A DNA stretch of 64,000 nucleotides from JAAYYY01 sp964579295 (GCA_964579295.1 CAZOGK010000004.1:1-64000), one strand, 5' to 3'. Shown: positions 26,290-35,492, counted from the stretch's first letter. Notes: generated by a model not told the origin, from the letters alone. A program made the numbers and translations.

Positions 26290-27336
26290 TCACAACCCTT
26301 GCTCTCCCTGCGCCCCGTTCCCGCCTGCGCCCACGGCTGTGATGCGCTCAAATAGCCGGTCTACAGCCGTGTAAGGGTCCAGTTCGCGCGCGGCCACGGC
26401 GGCGACCAGTCGCTCGCGCTCCCCGGTCGGCACCTGCGCCTCCAGCCGCTCCAGCAGGCGCGCCTGCAGCAGGTGGGCCATCTCCTGCCGGCTGCGCTCC
26501 TTCTCCCGCTCGGCCCACGCACCGCTGGCCCGCAAGTAATCGTGGTGGCTGCTGATCGCCTCTGCCGCCTCGTCAATACCCTCGCCGCTCGTGGCGACAG
26601 TCTCGTAGACCTTCACTTCCCAGCCGTCCGCGGCCGCGGCAGGGGGAGCGCTGCCGGCTGCCGGCTCGACCGGCTGCCCGTGGTGGCGCGGCGTCATGCC
26701 CTGACCCATGTGCAGCATCATGCGCAGCGCTTTCACCGTATTGCTGGCGCCCGGCTTATCGGCCTTGTTAACCAGCAGCACGTCGGCAATCTCCAGGATG
26801 CCCGCCTTAATCGACTGGATTTCGTCACCCATGCCCGGCGCCTCGACGACCAGGGTCGTGTGGGCCATGCTGGCAATATCGACCTCAGCCTGGCCGGCGC
26901 CAACCGTTTCTACCAGCACCACCTCAAAGCCGGCGGCGTCGAGCAGCCGGACGGCGGCGGCGGTCGCGCGCGCCAGCCCGCCCAGGCTGCCGCGCGAGGC
27001 CATGCTGCGGATAAAGATGCCGGGGTCGCCGCTCAGGTCACGCATGCGAATCCGATCGCCCAGCAGCGCGCCGCCGCTGAACGGGCTACTGGGATCGACG
27101 GCGACGATGCCCACCAGCCGCTCCCGGCGGCGGAAGGCTTTGGCCAGCTCGTTGACCAGCGTGCTTTTGCCGGAACCCGGCGGCCCGGTGACGCCGACGA
27201 CGTGCGCCCGGCCCGTATGGGGATAGAGGGCGGCAATTAGCTCCTGGGCCCGGCTATCGCCGCGCTCGACGCGTGTGATCGCCTGCGCGAGGGCGCGGCG
27301 GCTGCCGGCAAGCAGCGCGCCGGCAAGGTCAGCCAC
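26290..27336 (-). CDS. meaB: MeaB/ArgK-type GTPase chaperone of methylmalonyl-CoA mutase
   Basis: 348-residue G3E-family GTPase that loads and protects adenosylcobalamin in methylmalonyl-CoA mutase. Seen: P-loop GPPGSGKS (51-58), the family block DPSSPFSGGALLGDRIRM, the switch region ETVGAGQ, and base-recognition NKAD. Chosen start is GTG 27336, whose bases overlap the stop of the upstream B12-binding subunit (GTGGCTGA), giving a normal-length protein; the ATG at 27411 would lie inside that gene. The two genes are thus cotranslated, consistent with their shared role. Confidence 0.9.
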   Translation of the reverse strand: MADLAGALLAGSRRALAQAITRVERGDSRAQELIAALYPHTGRAHVVGVTGPPGSGKSTLVNELAKAFRRRERLVGIVAVDPSSPFSGGALLGDRIRMRDLSGDPGIFIRSMASRGSLGGLARATAAAVRLLDAAGFEVVLVETVGAGQAEVDIASMAHTTLVVEAPGMGDEIQSIKAGILEIADVLLVNKADKPGASNTVKALRMMLHMGQGMTPRHHGQPVEPAAGSAPPAAAADGWEVKVYETVATSGEGIDEAAEAISSHHDYLRASGAWAEREKERSRQEMAHLLQARLLERLEAQVPTGERERLVAAVAARELDPYTAVDRLFERITAVGAGGNGAQGEQGL

Positions 27337-27748
27337 CAGTCGCCTGCCCCCGGCGCGCCACCGCCTCCTGAATGGCGGCCACAATGCGCTCCATACTCGT
27401 GCCCGGCCCAAAAATCTCGGCGACGCCGCTGGCCTTCATCGGCTCCACGTCGTCGTTGGGAATAATGCCACCCAGGAATACGGGCAGGTCGCCCATCTCG
27501 TTCTCCTGCAGCAGCGCGAAGATGCGCGGCACGAGTGCCGTGTGCGCGCCGGAGAGAATGCTCAGGCCGATGACATCCACATCCTCCTGCAGCGCGGCTT
27601 CCACGACCATTTCCGGCGTCTGCCGCAGGCCGGTGTAGATTACTTCCATTCCGGCGTCACGCAGGCCGCGGGCAATCACTTTGGCGCCGCGGTCGTGGCC
27701 GTCAAGGCCCGGCTTGGCAATCAGCACACGGATTTTCTGTTCGTCCAT
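27329..27748 (-). CDS. B12-binding subunit of methylmalonyl-CoA mutase-type enzyme
   Basis: 139 residues consisting only of the cobalamin-binding domain. The lower-ligand motif DGHDRG (16-21) supplies His18, followed by SILSGAH and the GGIIPNDD loop typical of mutase C-terminal domains. It must pair with a separate catalytic (TIM-barrel) subunit, which is not in this window. The start at MDEQKIRVLIAKPGLDG is set by GAGGAAG upstream and by family alignment. It is directly coupled to meaB. Methylmalonyl-CoA is more likely than isobutyryl- or ethylmalonyl-CoA, but the substrate cannot be decided from this subunit. Confidence 0.9.
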   Translation of the reverse strand: MDEQKIRVLIAKPGLDGHDRGAKVIARGLRDAGMEVIYTGLRQTPEMVVEAALQEDVDVIGLSILSGAHTALVPRIFALLQENEMGDLPVFLGGIIPNDDVEPMKASGVAEIFGPGTSMERIVAAIQEAVARRGQATGG

Positions 27749-27793
27749 TCGGCTTCCTCTTCGTCTCTTGCGCAGCTGCAGTTTCAGCCCCCG

Positions 27794-27799
27794 ATTATA
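27794..27799 (-). promoter_or_regulatory. -10 box of the B12-subunit/meaB operon
   Basis: A perfect TATAAT read on the minus strand (27799-27794), about 45 nt before the ATG at 27748. No good -35 is seen at 16-18 bp. A small hairpin (GGCGGG/CCCGCC, 27811-27829) sits just upstream. Confidence 0.5.
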
Positions 27800-27849
27800 C
27801 CTGTATCCCTGGCGGGAAGAAAGCCCGCCCGGCGTCGCGCCGCATCTGG

Positions 27850-27879
27850 TTGACGCCGTTAGCACATTTGCTCTACAAT
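27850..27879 (+). promoter_or_regulatory. Promoter of the Mrr-like nuclease gene
   Basis: TTGACG at 27850-27855 and TACAAT at 27874-27879, 18 bp apart. Transcription would begin near 27886, about 60 nt before the coding start. Confidence 0.65.
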
Positions 27880-27948
27880 CCCAGGTATTAGCTCTCAGCC
27901 GGCTTCCGGCCGGCCTCGGCCCGGCCAGCGCCCACGGTGACGATCCTG

Positions 27949-28677
27949 ATGACCTCAACCGAATTGCGGCAACGATTACTCCAGTCGGCCTCGCCGCTGC
28001 AGCCGCGTCTCGCGCGCAGGGGCAGGGGCGCGTCGCAGCCGAGCCGGCGCGCCTATCTCAGCGGGCTGCTGCTGATCGGCTGCCTGACCATTGCCCTGCT
28101 TAGCTGGCTGGCCTACCGTTGGCTCTGGCAACCGGTCTGGCTGGCGGCGCTGCCCGAGCGGCTGCGTGAGCTTCTGCTCCTGGTTGAAACGGCCGGCGCC
28201 TTCACCATCGCCTTCATCTGGGCCGGGCTGGCGCTGCGCCGCTGGCGGCGGGTGCGCGTCGGCGCCCGCCCGCCGGCCCGCGCCGCGGCCGTTCGCGCCT
28301 CGCTCTATGAACTCACCCCGGCGCAGTTCGAGCAGTACGTGGCGGGCCTTTTTCAGCGCAAGGGTTACTACGTCGTCATGCGCGGCGGCAGCGGCGACCA
28401 CGGTGTAGACCTGGAGCTGCAGGACCGGCGCACCGGTCGCCGGGCCATTGTGCAGTGCAAGCGCTACCAGCGCACGGTGGGGGCCGAGACGGTGCGCGAG
28501 CTGTATGGCACCCTCCTTCACGAGCTGGCCTACCACGCCTTTCTCGTGACCACCGCCGATATCTCGGCAGCGGCGCGGGAGTGGGCGCAGGGCAAGCCGA
28601 TCACGCTCGTCGACGGGCGCACCCTGGTGGAGATAGACCAGTCGCTGCAGCAAAAGGGGCAGGGAGCAGGCGGCTGA
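27949..28677 (+). CDS. Membrane-tethered Mrr-like restriction endonuclease-fold protein
   Basis: 242 residues. Two hydrophobic segments (about 37-58 and 75-98) are followed by a C-terminal nuclease-like domain. This domain carries the PD-(D/E)xK signature of the Mrr/DUF2034 type: SGDHGVDLEL with Asp154, and AIVQCKRY with Gln169 and Lys171. Such proteins are often called restriction endonucleases, but membrane-anchored versions have no proven role. The start could also be GTG 27937; neither has a clear ribosome site. A methyltransferase gene follows after one base, but it is of the small-molecule type, so this is not a convincing restriction-modification pair. Confidence 0.75.
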   Translation: MTSTELRQRLLQSASPLQPRLARRGRGASQPSRRAYLSGLLLIGCLTIALLSWLAYRWLWQPVWLAALPERLRELLLLVETAGAFTIAFIWAGLALRRWRRVRVGARPPARAAAVRASLYELTPAQFEQYVAGLFQRKGYYVVMRGGSGDHGVDLELQDRRTGRRAIVQCKRYQRTVGAETVRELYGTLLHELAYHAFLVTTADISAAAREWAQGKPITLVDGRTLVEIDQSLQQKGQGAGG

Positions 28678-28678
28678 G

Positions 28679-29293
28679 ATGGCGGAAACAGTCGCGCTGA
28701 CGGTGGCTGCCTACGACCAGATTGCCGGCGCTTACGCCGATTTCTGGAGCGACCGGCGCGTCATGGCGCGTGCGCTGGCGCTCTTCTGCAGCCTGCTGCC
28801 GGCCGGCGCGCTTGTGCTGGACGCCGGCTGTGGCCCCGGCTTTGACGGCGCGTTGCTGCGCGAGCGCGGCCTGCAGGTTGTGGGGCTGGACCGCTCGCCG
28901 GCCATGCTGCGCCTGGGCCGCCAGCGCTATCCCGGCCCTTATGTCCAGGGCGACCTGCGCCGGCTGCCCCTGGCCAGCGGCAGTCTCAATGGCATCTGGG
29001 CCAGCGCCTCGCTGCTGCACCTGCCGCGCGCCGATTTTGCGCCAGCGCTGCACGGCTGTTGGCACGTCTTGCAGCCGGGCGGCCTGCTCTACCTCTCGCT
29101 GAAAGAGGGAGAGGGCGAGCAGTGGCGGCCCAACGCCTACGGCCAGGAGGCGGCGCGCTTCTTCACCTACTGGCAGGCGCAGGCGCTCGACGACGTGCTG
29201 GCGGCGGCCGGCTTTGCCCCAGTCGCCGCCTGGCGCGATGCAGCCGGGAGCCAGGGCTGGCTCAACCGCATCGCGCGCCGGTCAGCCGCCTAA
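28679..29293 (+). CDS. Class I SAM-dependent methyltransferase
   Basis: 204 residues of the UbiE/Methyltransf_11 kind. SAM-binding motif I is VLDAGCGPGFDG (about 47-58), the acidic end of strand 2 is VVGLDRSPAML, and motif III-like DLRRLPLASGSLNGIWAS and LHVLQPGGLLYLSLK follow. It lacks the DNA-methyltransferase NPPY/DPPY motif, so a small molecule or protein is the likelier substrate. Start at ATG 28679, one base after the upstream stop; the two genes form an operon. Confidence 0.85.
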   Translation: MAETVALTVAAYDQIAGAYADFWSDRRVMARALALFCSLLPAGALVLDAGCGPGFDGALLRERGLQVVGLDRSPAMLRLGRQRYPGPYVQGDLRRLPLASGSLNGIWASASLLHLPRADFAPALHGCWHVLQPGGLLYLSLKEGEGEQWRPNAYGQEAARFFTYWQAQALDDVLAAAGFAPVAAWRDAAGSQGWLNRIARRSAA

Positions 29294-29406
29294 CGACGAA
29301 GTCGCCGACGCTGGCGCCGACGCTGGCGCGCGCGCCGCGATTTCTTATACTTCAGGCAACCCCTGGCCCGCGCCAGGCAGAAACCGACCGACGAGGAGAA
29401 GAGGCT

Positions 29407-30777
29407 ATGGCAGACAAGGAAACGCTGGCGCGCATTGACCGCCACATTGACGAGAATCTGGACCATTATATCGACGTGCTGGCCCGGCTCTGCGCGCAGC
29501 CGAGCGTTTCGGCGCAGGGGTTGGGCATCGAAGATTGCGCCCGCCTCGTCGCCGACATCCTGCGTGAGGAGGGGCTGGAAGCGGACATCGTGCCCTCGGC
29601 TGGCAATCCGGTTGTCTTCGGCCGCGGCGCCGGGCGCAGCGACCGGACGCTGCTCATGTACCTGCACTACGACGTGCAGCCGGCCGAACCGTTGGAGCTG
29701 TGGGAGTCGCCGCCTTTCGAGCTGACCCGGCGCGGCAGCCGTCTCTACGCGCGCGGCATCAGCGACGACAAGGGGCATATTGTCACCCGCCTCGCCGCGC
29801 TGGCTGCCGTGCGCCACGTACTTGGCGAGCTGCCCTGCACGGTCAAGTTCGTCGTCGAAGGCGAGGAAGAGGTCGGCAGCCCCAGCATGCAGCGCTTTGT
29901 CGAAGACAACCAGGAGCTGCTGGCGAGTGACGCCTGCATCTGGGAGTTCGGCAGCGTCAACGTCTACGGCGACCCGGAGCAGACGCTGGGCATGCGCGGC
30001 ATCTGCTACGTAGAGCTGACGGTGCGCAGCGCCAGCCGCGACGCGCATAGCGGGCTGGCCGGCTCCATCTTCCCCAATGCCGCCTGGCGGCTCGTCTGGG
30101 CGCTGAACACGCTCAAAGACGACAACGAGCGCATCCTCATTGACGGCTTCTACGATAACGTGCGCCCGCCCAGCGAGCGCGACCGGGAATATCTGGACAG
30201 GGCGCCGGACGAGTCGGCCGCCGTGCGCGAGATGTACGGCCTGGAGCGCTACGTGGGCGCTCAGGAGGGGCTCGACTGGAAGCTGCAGGCTGTCTTTGAG
30301 CCGACCTGCACCATCTGCGGCCTGGAGTCGGGCTATCAGGGGCCCGGCTCTAAGACGGTGCTGCCGGCCACGGCCCTGGCCAAAGTCGACTTCCGCCTGG
30401 TGCCCGACCAGACGCCCGAGGACGTGGTCAGCAAGCTGCGCCGCCATCTCGACCGCCACGGCTTTGAGGATGTCCAGGTCCGGCTGATTGGCGGGCAGCG
30501 GCCGGCGAAGGTAGACCCAGACGACCCGTTTGTGCAGCTCACTATCGCCGCCGCGCGCGACGTGTACGACACAGAGATGGTGGTCAACCCCATCATCGGC
30601 GGCAGCGGGCCGCTCTATCCCTTTGTGGACGTGCTGGGCGTGCCGGTCGTCTCCGCCGGCATCGGCCACCCCGATTCCCGCGTGCACGCCCCCAACGAGA
30701 ATATTGAGCTCGACCTATTCGTGAAGGGCATCCGGCACACCGCGCGCATTATCGAGGCGTTCGGCCGGCAAGCATAG
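29407..30777 (+). CDS. M20-family dipeptidase/metallopeptidase
   Basis: 456-residue zinc peptidase of the M20A/F group (carnosinase- and DapE-like). Metal-site motifs: MYLHYDVQPAEP with ligand His, ARGISDDKGHI, and the catalytic Glu pair in FVVEGEEEVGS. The lid domain lies in the middle (SRDAHSGLAGSIFPNA), and GIGHPDSRVHAPNENI supplies the last His. It cleaves dipeptides or N-acyl amino acids; the exact substrate is unknown. The purine-rich stretch GAGGAGAAGAGG precedes the ATG. It is cytoplasmic and 113 bp after the methyltransferase. That gap contains a small hairpin, CCTGGC/GCCAGG, at 29362-29377. Confidence 0.9.
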   Translation: MADKETLARIDRHIDENLDHYIDVLARLCAQPSVSAQGLGIEDCARLVADILREEGLEADIVPSAGNPVVFGRGAGRSDRTLLMYLHYDVQPAEPLELWESPPFELTRRGSRLYARGISDDKGHIVTRLAALAAVRHVLGELPCTVKFVVEGEEEVGSPSMQRFVEDNQELLASDACIWEFGSVNVYGDPEQTLGMRGICYVELTVRSASRDAHSGLAGSIFPNAAWRLVWALNTLKDDNERILIDGFYDNVRPPSERDREYLDRAPDESAAVREMYGLERYVGAQEGLDWKLQAVFEPTCTICGLESGYQGPGSKTVLPATALAKVDFRLVPDQTPEDVVSKLRRHLDRHGFEDVQVRLIGGQRPAKVDPDDPFVQLTIAAARDVYDTEMVVNPIIGGSGPLYPFVDVLGVPVVSAGIGHPDSRVHAPNENIELDLFVKGIRHTARIIEAFGRQA

Positions 30778-30795
30778 GGGTCAGGCCTGCTCCCT

Positions 30796-32220
30796 CTACG
30801 CCCTCTGCGCTATCTCCCCGCCGAAAGCGAGCAGCGCTTCGACCCGCTTGCGGTCGGGCGCCTCGGCGTAGACGCGCAGCACCGGCTCCGTGCCCGAGGG
30901 ACGGATGAGCAGCCAGCTACCGTCGCTCAGGTAATACTTCACGCCATCCGTTGTCTGGATCTCCTCGACGGGAACGCCGCCGATGGCGTCCGGCGCCTCC
31001 CCCAGCATCATCTGCACCATCTCCGCTTTGGCGACGGGGCGCTTTAGCTTCATATCGACGCGCTCGTACTCGGCCGGCCCATAGCTCGCCAGCAGCTCCT
31101 CGACCAGGGCATGCAGTGGCTTGCCCGCCTCGGCCATCACCTCCAGCAGCAGCAGGCCCATCAGCACGCCGTCTCCTTCGGGAATGTGGTTCATGATGCT
31201 CATGCCGCCCGATTCTTCGCCGCCCATGAGTACGCCGCCGGCCAGCATCAGGTCGGCGATATGGTTGAAGCCGACCGGCGTTTCCACCAGGGGCAGGCCG
31301 TGCTGCATGGCGATGCGGTCAATCATGCGCGTCGTAGAGACGGTGCGCACGACCTTGCCCTGCCAGCCGCGCTTCTCGATCAGGTAGCGCAGAATCAGGG
31401 CAAAGATGCGGTGGGGATCGACAAAGTCGCCGCGCGCGTCTACGGCGCCAATACGGTCGGCGTCGCCGTCAGTCGCCAGCCCCACCATCCAGTGACCCGA
31501 CTGGATGGTAGACATCAGCAGGCCGAGGTGTTTGCTGATGGGCTCGGGATGGATACCGCCAAAGCCGGGGTTCATCTCGTGGCGAATGTTGAAGACACGG
31601 CTGCGCCCGCGCGCCAGCATCTCGCCGATAACGCCGCGCCCGGAGCCATACATGCCATCGGCGACAACGCGCAGCTCGGCGCCCGAGATGCAGTCGAGGT
31701 CGACAAGCGTGCTCAGATGCTCGTAATAGGCCCAGGACGGGTCGAACTTCTGCACCAGCTCTGCCGCCAGAGCGTCTTCCAGCGCCATCAGCTGCGGCGT
31801 GCGGCCGTTCGCCAGATTGCCAGCCAGTATCTGCTCGACGCGCTTTGCCTCGCTCGGGCTGACACTGCCGCCAAACGACGCCTTTAGCTTGATACCGTTG
31901 TAGCGCGGGGCATTATGGCTGGCCGTGATCATGACGCCGCCTGTTGCCCGCCGGTTGACAATGGCGTAGCTCACCGCCGGCGTCGGCGTGTCGGCGCGCG
32001 CCAGCCAGGTGTGGATGCCGTTGGCGGCCATCACCCGCGCCACCTCAGCGGCATAGCGGTCGGAAAGAAAGCGGGTATCGAAGCCGACGACGATGCTGGG
32101 GTCGGCGCCATTTTGCGCGCGCAGATAGTCGGCAATGGCCTGCGCGACCAGCCGCAAATTGTCGAACGTGAAGCTCTCACTAATCACGGCTCGCCAGCCG
32201 TCAGTCCCAAAATTGATCAC
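30796..32220 (-). CDS. Phosphoglucomutase/phosphomannomutase family
   Basis: 474-residue alpha-D-phosphohexomutase converting sugar 1- and 6-phosphates. The phosphoserine is Ser101 in TASHNAPRYNG. The Mg loop is DGDADR (251-256), the sugar-specificity loop GGEESGG, and the phosphate-binding RPSGTEPVLRVYAEA sits at the C-terminus. TASHNA rather than the common TASHNP is a small variation. The start is taken at GTG 32220 (VINFGTDGWRAV, the usual N-terminus), with GAGGAG about 10 nt upstream; the frame runs further up without support. It is transcribed divergently from the receptor kinase. Confidence 0.9.
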   Translation of the reverse strand: MINFGTDGWRAVISESFTFDNLRLVAQAIADYLRAQNGADPSIVVGFDTRFLSDRYAAEVARVMAANGIHTWLARADTPTPAVSYAIVNRRATGGVMITASHNAPRYNGIKLKASFGGSVSPSEAKRVEQILAGNLANGRTPQLMALEDALAAELVQKFDPSWAYYEHLSTLVDLDCISGAELRVVADGMYGSGRGVIGEMLARGRSRVFNIRHEMNPGFGGIHPEPISKHLGLLMSTIQSGHWMVGLATDGDADRIGAVDARGDFVDPHRIFALILRYLIEKRGWQGKVVRTVSTTRMIDRIAMQHGLPLVETPVGFNHIADLMLAGGVLMGGEESGGMSIMNHIPEGDGVLMGLLLLEVMAEAGKPLHALVEELLASYGPAEYERVDMKLKRPVAKAEMVQMMLGEAPDAIGGVPVEEIQTTDGVKYYLSDGSWLLIRPSGTEPVLRVYAEAPDRKRVEALLAFGGEIAQRA

Positions 32221-32269
32221 CAGAAGGATACTCCTCACTTGACGTTTGTGCGCCGTGCGGCGCGTGCAC

Positions 32270-32297
32270 ATTATGCCCGAGAACGGCCCCAATGCAA
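32270..32297 (-). promoter_or_regulatory. Promoter of the phosphohexomutase gene
   Basis: On the minus strand TTGCAT (32297-32292) and CATAAT (32275-32270) are 16 bp apart, about 50 nt before the GTG start. Confidence 0.5.
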
Positions 32298-32375
32298 GAC
32301 AGACGGGCCACCTGACCCGCGCGTACGGCTGCCACCTGCCCGCCCCGGGCGTGCCCCACCACAACCGCTCGTTAG

Positions 32376-32403
32376 TTGCCGCACAGCGCCTTCAGCGGAT
32401 AAT
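32376..32403 (+). promoter_or_regulatory. Promoter of the receptor kinase gene
   Basis: TTGCCG at 32376-32381 and GATAAT at 32398-32403 with 16-bp spacing; the start codon follows 24 nt after the -10 box, with GAAGGAGA between. Confidence 0.5.
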
Positions 32404-32426
32404 GGACCTATGAAGGAGAACGTCCC

Positions 32427-35400
32427 ATGACCGATCTGGTGGGCAGGCGCATCGAGCAATATCGCATCGATGCCAGCGTAGGCGACGGCGGCATGGGCGC
32501 CGTCTACCGCGCCTACGACGTGCACCTGCATCGTGCGGTCGCCCTCAAGGTATTGCACCGCTCACTGGGCAACCGCCACGAGTTCCAGCAGCGCTTCATG
32601 CAGGAAGCCCGCGCCGCCGCCCGGCTGGATCACCCTTCTATCGTCAAGATTTTTGACTTCGGCATGACCGACGGCCTGCTGTATATGGTGATGGAATACA
32701 TCGCCGGCGGCAGCCTGGCGGCCTACATCCGCCGCTTGCAGGAGCGGCAGCAGGTGGTGCGCCTGGACGAGACGCTGCCGCTGCTGGCCCAGGTCGCCGA
32801 CGCCCTCGGCTACGCCCATCGCCAGGGCGTGATTCACCGCGACGTCAAGCCCGACAACGTGCTCATCAAGCCGCTGGAAGAGGCGGCCGGGCCGGGCCGG
32901 CTGCCCCTGCGCCCCGTCGTCACCGATTTTGGCCTGGCCAAGCTGCGCGAAGGCGGCTTCGACACCCGCACCGGCAGCTTTATGGGCACCCTCGCCTATA
33001 TGTCGCCGGAACAGGCGCTGGGGCGGCCGCTCGACGGGCGCTCCGACCTCTACTCGCTCGGCGTCATTCTCTACCAGCTCACCACCGGCCGCCTGCCGCT
33101 GGAAATCGTCACGCCGACCGACGCCGTGCGCAAACATATGCACGAGCAGCCTATGCCGCCGCGGCAGGCCAACCCCGAGCTGCCCGAAGCGGTAGCTGCG
33201 CTGGCAGCGAAAGCGGTAGCCAAAGAGCCCGGCCAGCGCTTCCAGAGTGGGCGCGAGATGGCGGAGGCGATGCTGGCCCTGGCGGCCGGCAGCGGCGCCA
33301 GTCCGGCCACCCGCCTCGCGCCCTCTGTCTCTATGGTGCGCATGGCGACCGAGCTGCGGCCGGCTGACCCGGCCGGCGAGCCGGCCCGCCTGCACCAGGA
33401 TGTGGGGCCGGCGTCCGGCGACCTGCTCATCGTCGCCTCCGGCCAGGCCACGCCCGTTACTTACCCGCTGCGCGGCGGAGCCATTACCCTCGGCCGCTCT
33501 GAAGAGAACGACGTCGTGCTGACCGAAGGCGGCGTCTCGCGCCGCCATGCCCGGCTGGAGCGCACTGAACGCGGTTGGAGCGTCACCGACCTGGGCAGCA
33601 CCAACGGCACCTTCCTGGAGGACAACCGCCTGCTGCCGCAGACGCCGGAAAGCTGGGCTGAAGGCCAGACGCTGCGCCTCGGCGCTTACTATCTGCGCTG
33701 GCAGGCCGGCGAGCCGGCGGGCACCGTCGCCGCCGCTCCTGGCGTTCCGGCGACAGAGGCAGTTGGCCGCACCGCCCTGGGCGCCACCGAAGCGCGCAGC
33801 CGCTCCGGAGCCGTCGTCGCCGCCATCGACCCGGCGCGCGTGCGCGTGCGGCCGGGCACGCGCACGGCGCTTAACGTCGAGCTGCTGAACGAGGGGATGA
33901 TGGTCGACCAGCTCCGCGTCAGCCTGAGCGGCCTCGCCGCCAGCTGGTACACCATCCCCCAGGAAACCGTCCAGCTTCTGCCGGGCGCCGCCGCGCGCCT
34001 GGGCGTCACCTTCCATCCGCCGCGCCGCCCGGACACGCGCGCGGGCAGCCACCCATTTCAGGTCGTCGTGGAAAGCACGGCGGCGCCCGCCGAGCGCGCC
34101 GTGGTGCGCAGCGTCCTGGAGGTTGAAGGCTACGAGCAATTCCTGCTGGAAATAAGCCCGCCTGAGCTGCAGCACGGCGACACTGCCCGCGTCCTGCTGG
34201 CCAACCAGGGTAACGCGCCCGTGACCGTCACGCTGAGCGGCCGCGACCCGGCCGGCGCGCTACTCTTCTCCAGCCCGCAGCGCGAGATAACCATTCCCGC
34301 CGGCAGCCAGGCGGAGATGCCGCTGCGCGTCACGGCGCGCCGTCGCCCGCTCTACGGGTCGCCCCAGACGCAGCCGTTCACGGTCGAGGCCAGAACGACC
34401 GCCGGCGAAGCGCGTTCGGCAGCCGGGCGGCTGGCCGTGGCGCCCAGGCTGCCGCGCTGGGCCGTGCCCATCCTGGCGCTGCTGCTTATTCTGCTCTGTG
34501 TGGCCGGCGCCTATGCCTGGGGGCCGGCGCTCCTCGGCGTCGGGTCGCCTACGCCGGATCAGGCCGCGCTGCTAACGGCCACCGCCGCCGCCGACCCCGA
34601 TGGCGATGGCCTGAGCACGGCGCAGGAGCTGGAGCTGGGTACCGACCCCTTTGACCCTGATAGCGACGGTGACGGCATTCCCGACGGGGAGGAGGTTGAA
34701 CGCGGTACCGACCCGCTCAACCCGGATACGGACGACGACGGGCTGAGCGACGGCGACGAGCTGGTCTGGGGCACGGACCCGCTCAACCCTGATAGCGATG
34801 GCGACGGCTGGCCGGATGGCTTCGAGGTGCATCAGGCGGGCAGCAGCCCCACCAACCCCGACACCGACGGCGACGGCATTATCGACAGCGAAGACCCCGA
34901 CCCGGGCCGGCTGCCGACGCCCACGCCCAGCCCGACGGCGACGGCGACCGAGACGCCGACGCCGGAGCCGACCGCCACGCCGGAGCCCAGCGCCACCGCA
35001 ACGCGCACGCCAGCGCCTACGGCCACAGCCACCACCACGCCGACCGCGCCGGCCGCGCATAGCGGCGGGCTGCTCGTCTACCGTGTCGTAGAAAACGGGG
35101 GCGTTAGCCTTTATCTGCAGGGGCCGGGCGGCGCGCCTGTGCCGCTGGTGACGGGCAAGAGTGACGCTGCCGTGCTCGATTACACGGCCGCGGACGGCGG
35201 GCGCTACGCGCTGCTCGTGGTCGAGGGCGGCGCGCAAAACCTCTATATCGTGCGCGCTGACGGCCAGGCGGTGCAGGGCGCCATCAATCACGGCTGGGAT
35301 GAAATCGCCGACGCCGACTGGTCGCCAAACGGTCAGCGCCTTGTCGTCGAGGCCCGCAGCGGCGACCAGACCGCCTACTTCTTCTTTGGCCCGGATGGTG

Positions 35401-35492
35401 CGCTGCAGGGGCAGGCTAACCTGAGCGACGGCAGCAGCGGCGAGGCGCCCGACTTCTTGCTCAGAACGACGATCGCGGCGACCGGTCCATAG
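32427..35492 (+). CDS. Ser/Thr protein kinase with FHA, Ig-like, transmembrane and TSP3 calcium-repeat regions
   Basis: 1021 residues. The kinase domain (1-285) is complete: glycine loop VGDGGMGAVY, Lys41, Glu60, HRDVKPDN (137-144), DFG (167-169), and GTLAYMSPEQ. The FHA domain (about 332-425) has LGRSEENDVV, SRRHARL and STNGT, reading phosphothreonine. Residues 465-665 look like two beta-sandwich (CARDB/NEW3-like) modules. One membrane helix is at about 678-700. Outside the cell are four or five Asp-rich thrombospondin-3-type repeats (722-828, DxDxDG loops), a Pro/Thr linker (829-876) and a small propeller-like tail. The layout implies an outside calcium or wall signal coupled to a cytoplasmic kinase. 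The ribosome site GAAGGAGA decides the start. Confidence 0.88.
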   Translation: MTDLVGRRIEQYRIDASVGDGGMGAVYRAYDVHLHRAVALKVLHRSLGNRHEFQQRFMQEARAAARLDHPSIVKIFDFGMTDGLLYMVMEYIAGGSLAAYIRRLQERQQVVRLDETLPLLAQVADALGYAHRQGVIHRDVKPDNVLIKPLEEAAGPGRLPLRPVVTDFGLAKLREGGFDTRTGSFMGTLAYMSPEQALGRPLDGRSDLYSLGVILYQLTTGRLPLEIVTPTDAVRKHMHEQPMPPRQANPELPEAVAALAAKAVAKEPGQRFQSGREMAEAMLALAAGSGASPATRLAPSVSMVRMATELRPADPAGEPARLHQDVGPASGDLLIVASGQATPVTYPLRGGAITLGRSEENDVVLTEGGVSRRHARLERTERGWSVTDLGSTNGTFLEDNRLLPQTPESWAEGQTLRLGAYYLRWQAGEPAGTVAAAPGVPATEAVGRTALGATEARSRSGAVVAAIDPARVRVRPGTRTALNVELLNEGMMVDQLRVSLSGLAASWYTIPQETVQLLPGAAARLGVTFHPPRRPDTRAGSHPFQVVVESTAAPAERAVVRSVLEVEGYEQFLLEISPPELQHGDTARVLLANQGNAPVTVTLSGRDPAGALLFSSPQREITIPAGSQAEMPLRVTARRRPLYGSPQTQPFTVEARTTAGEARSAAGRLAVAPRLPRWAVPILALLLILLCVAGAYAWGPALLGVGSPTPDQAALLTATAAADPDGDGLSTAQELELGTDPFDPDSDGDGIPDGEEVERGTDPLNPDTDDDGLSDGDELVWGTDPLNPDSDGDGWPDGFEVHQAGSSPTNPDTDGDGIIDSEDPDPGRLPTPTPSPTATATETPTPEPTATPEPSATATRTPAPTATATTTPTAPAAHSGGLLVYRVVENGGVSLYLQGPGGAPVPLVTGKSDAAVLDYTAADGGRYALLVVEGGAQNLYIVRADGQAVQGAINHGWDEIADADWSPNGQRLVVEARSGDQTAYFFFGPDGALQGQANLSDGSSGEAPDFLLRTTIAATGP

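Noticed and set aside
27949..29293. A type II or IV restriction-modification system
   Set aside because: The methyltransferase has no DNA-methyltransferase catalytic motif (NPPY or similar) and belongs to the small-molecule class, so the pair is not called restriction-modification.
34570..35060. Periodic repeats that could be mistaken for a CRISPR or satellite array
   Set aside because: They are in frame and encode the Asp-rich TSP3 repeats and the Pro/Thr linker of the receptor kinase; unit lengths vary and there are no unique spacers.
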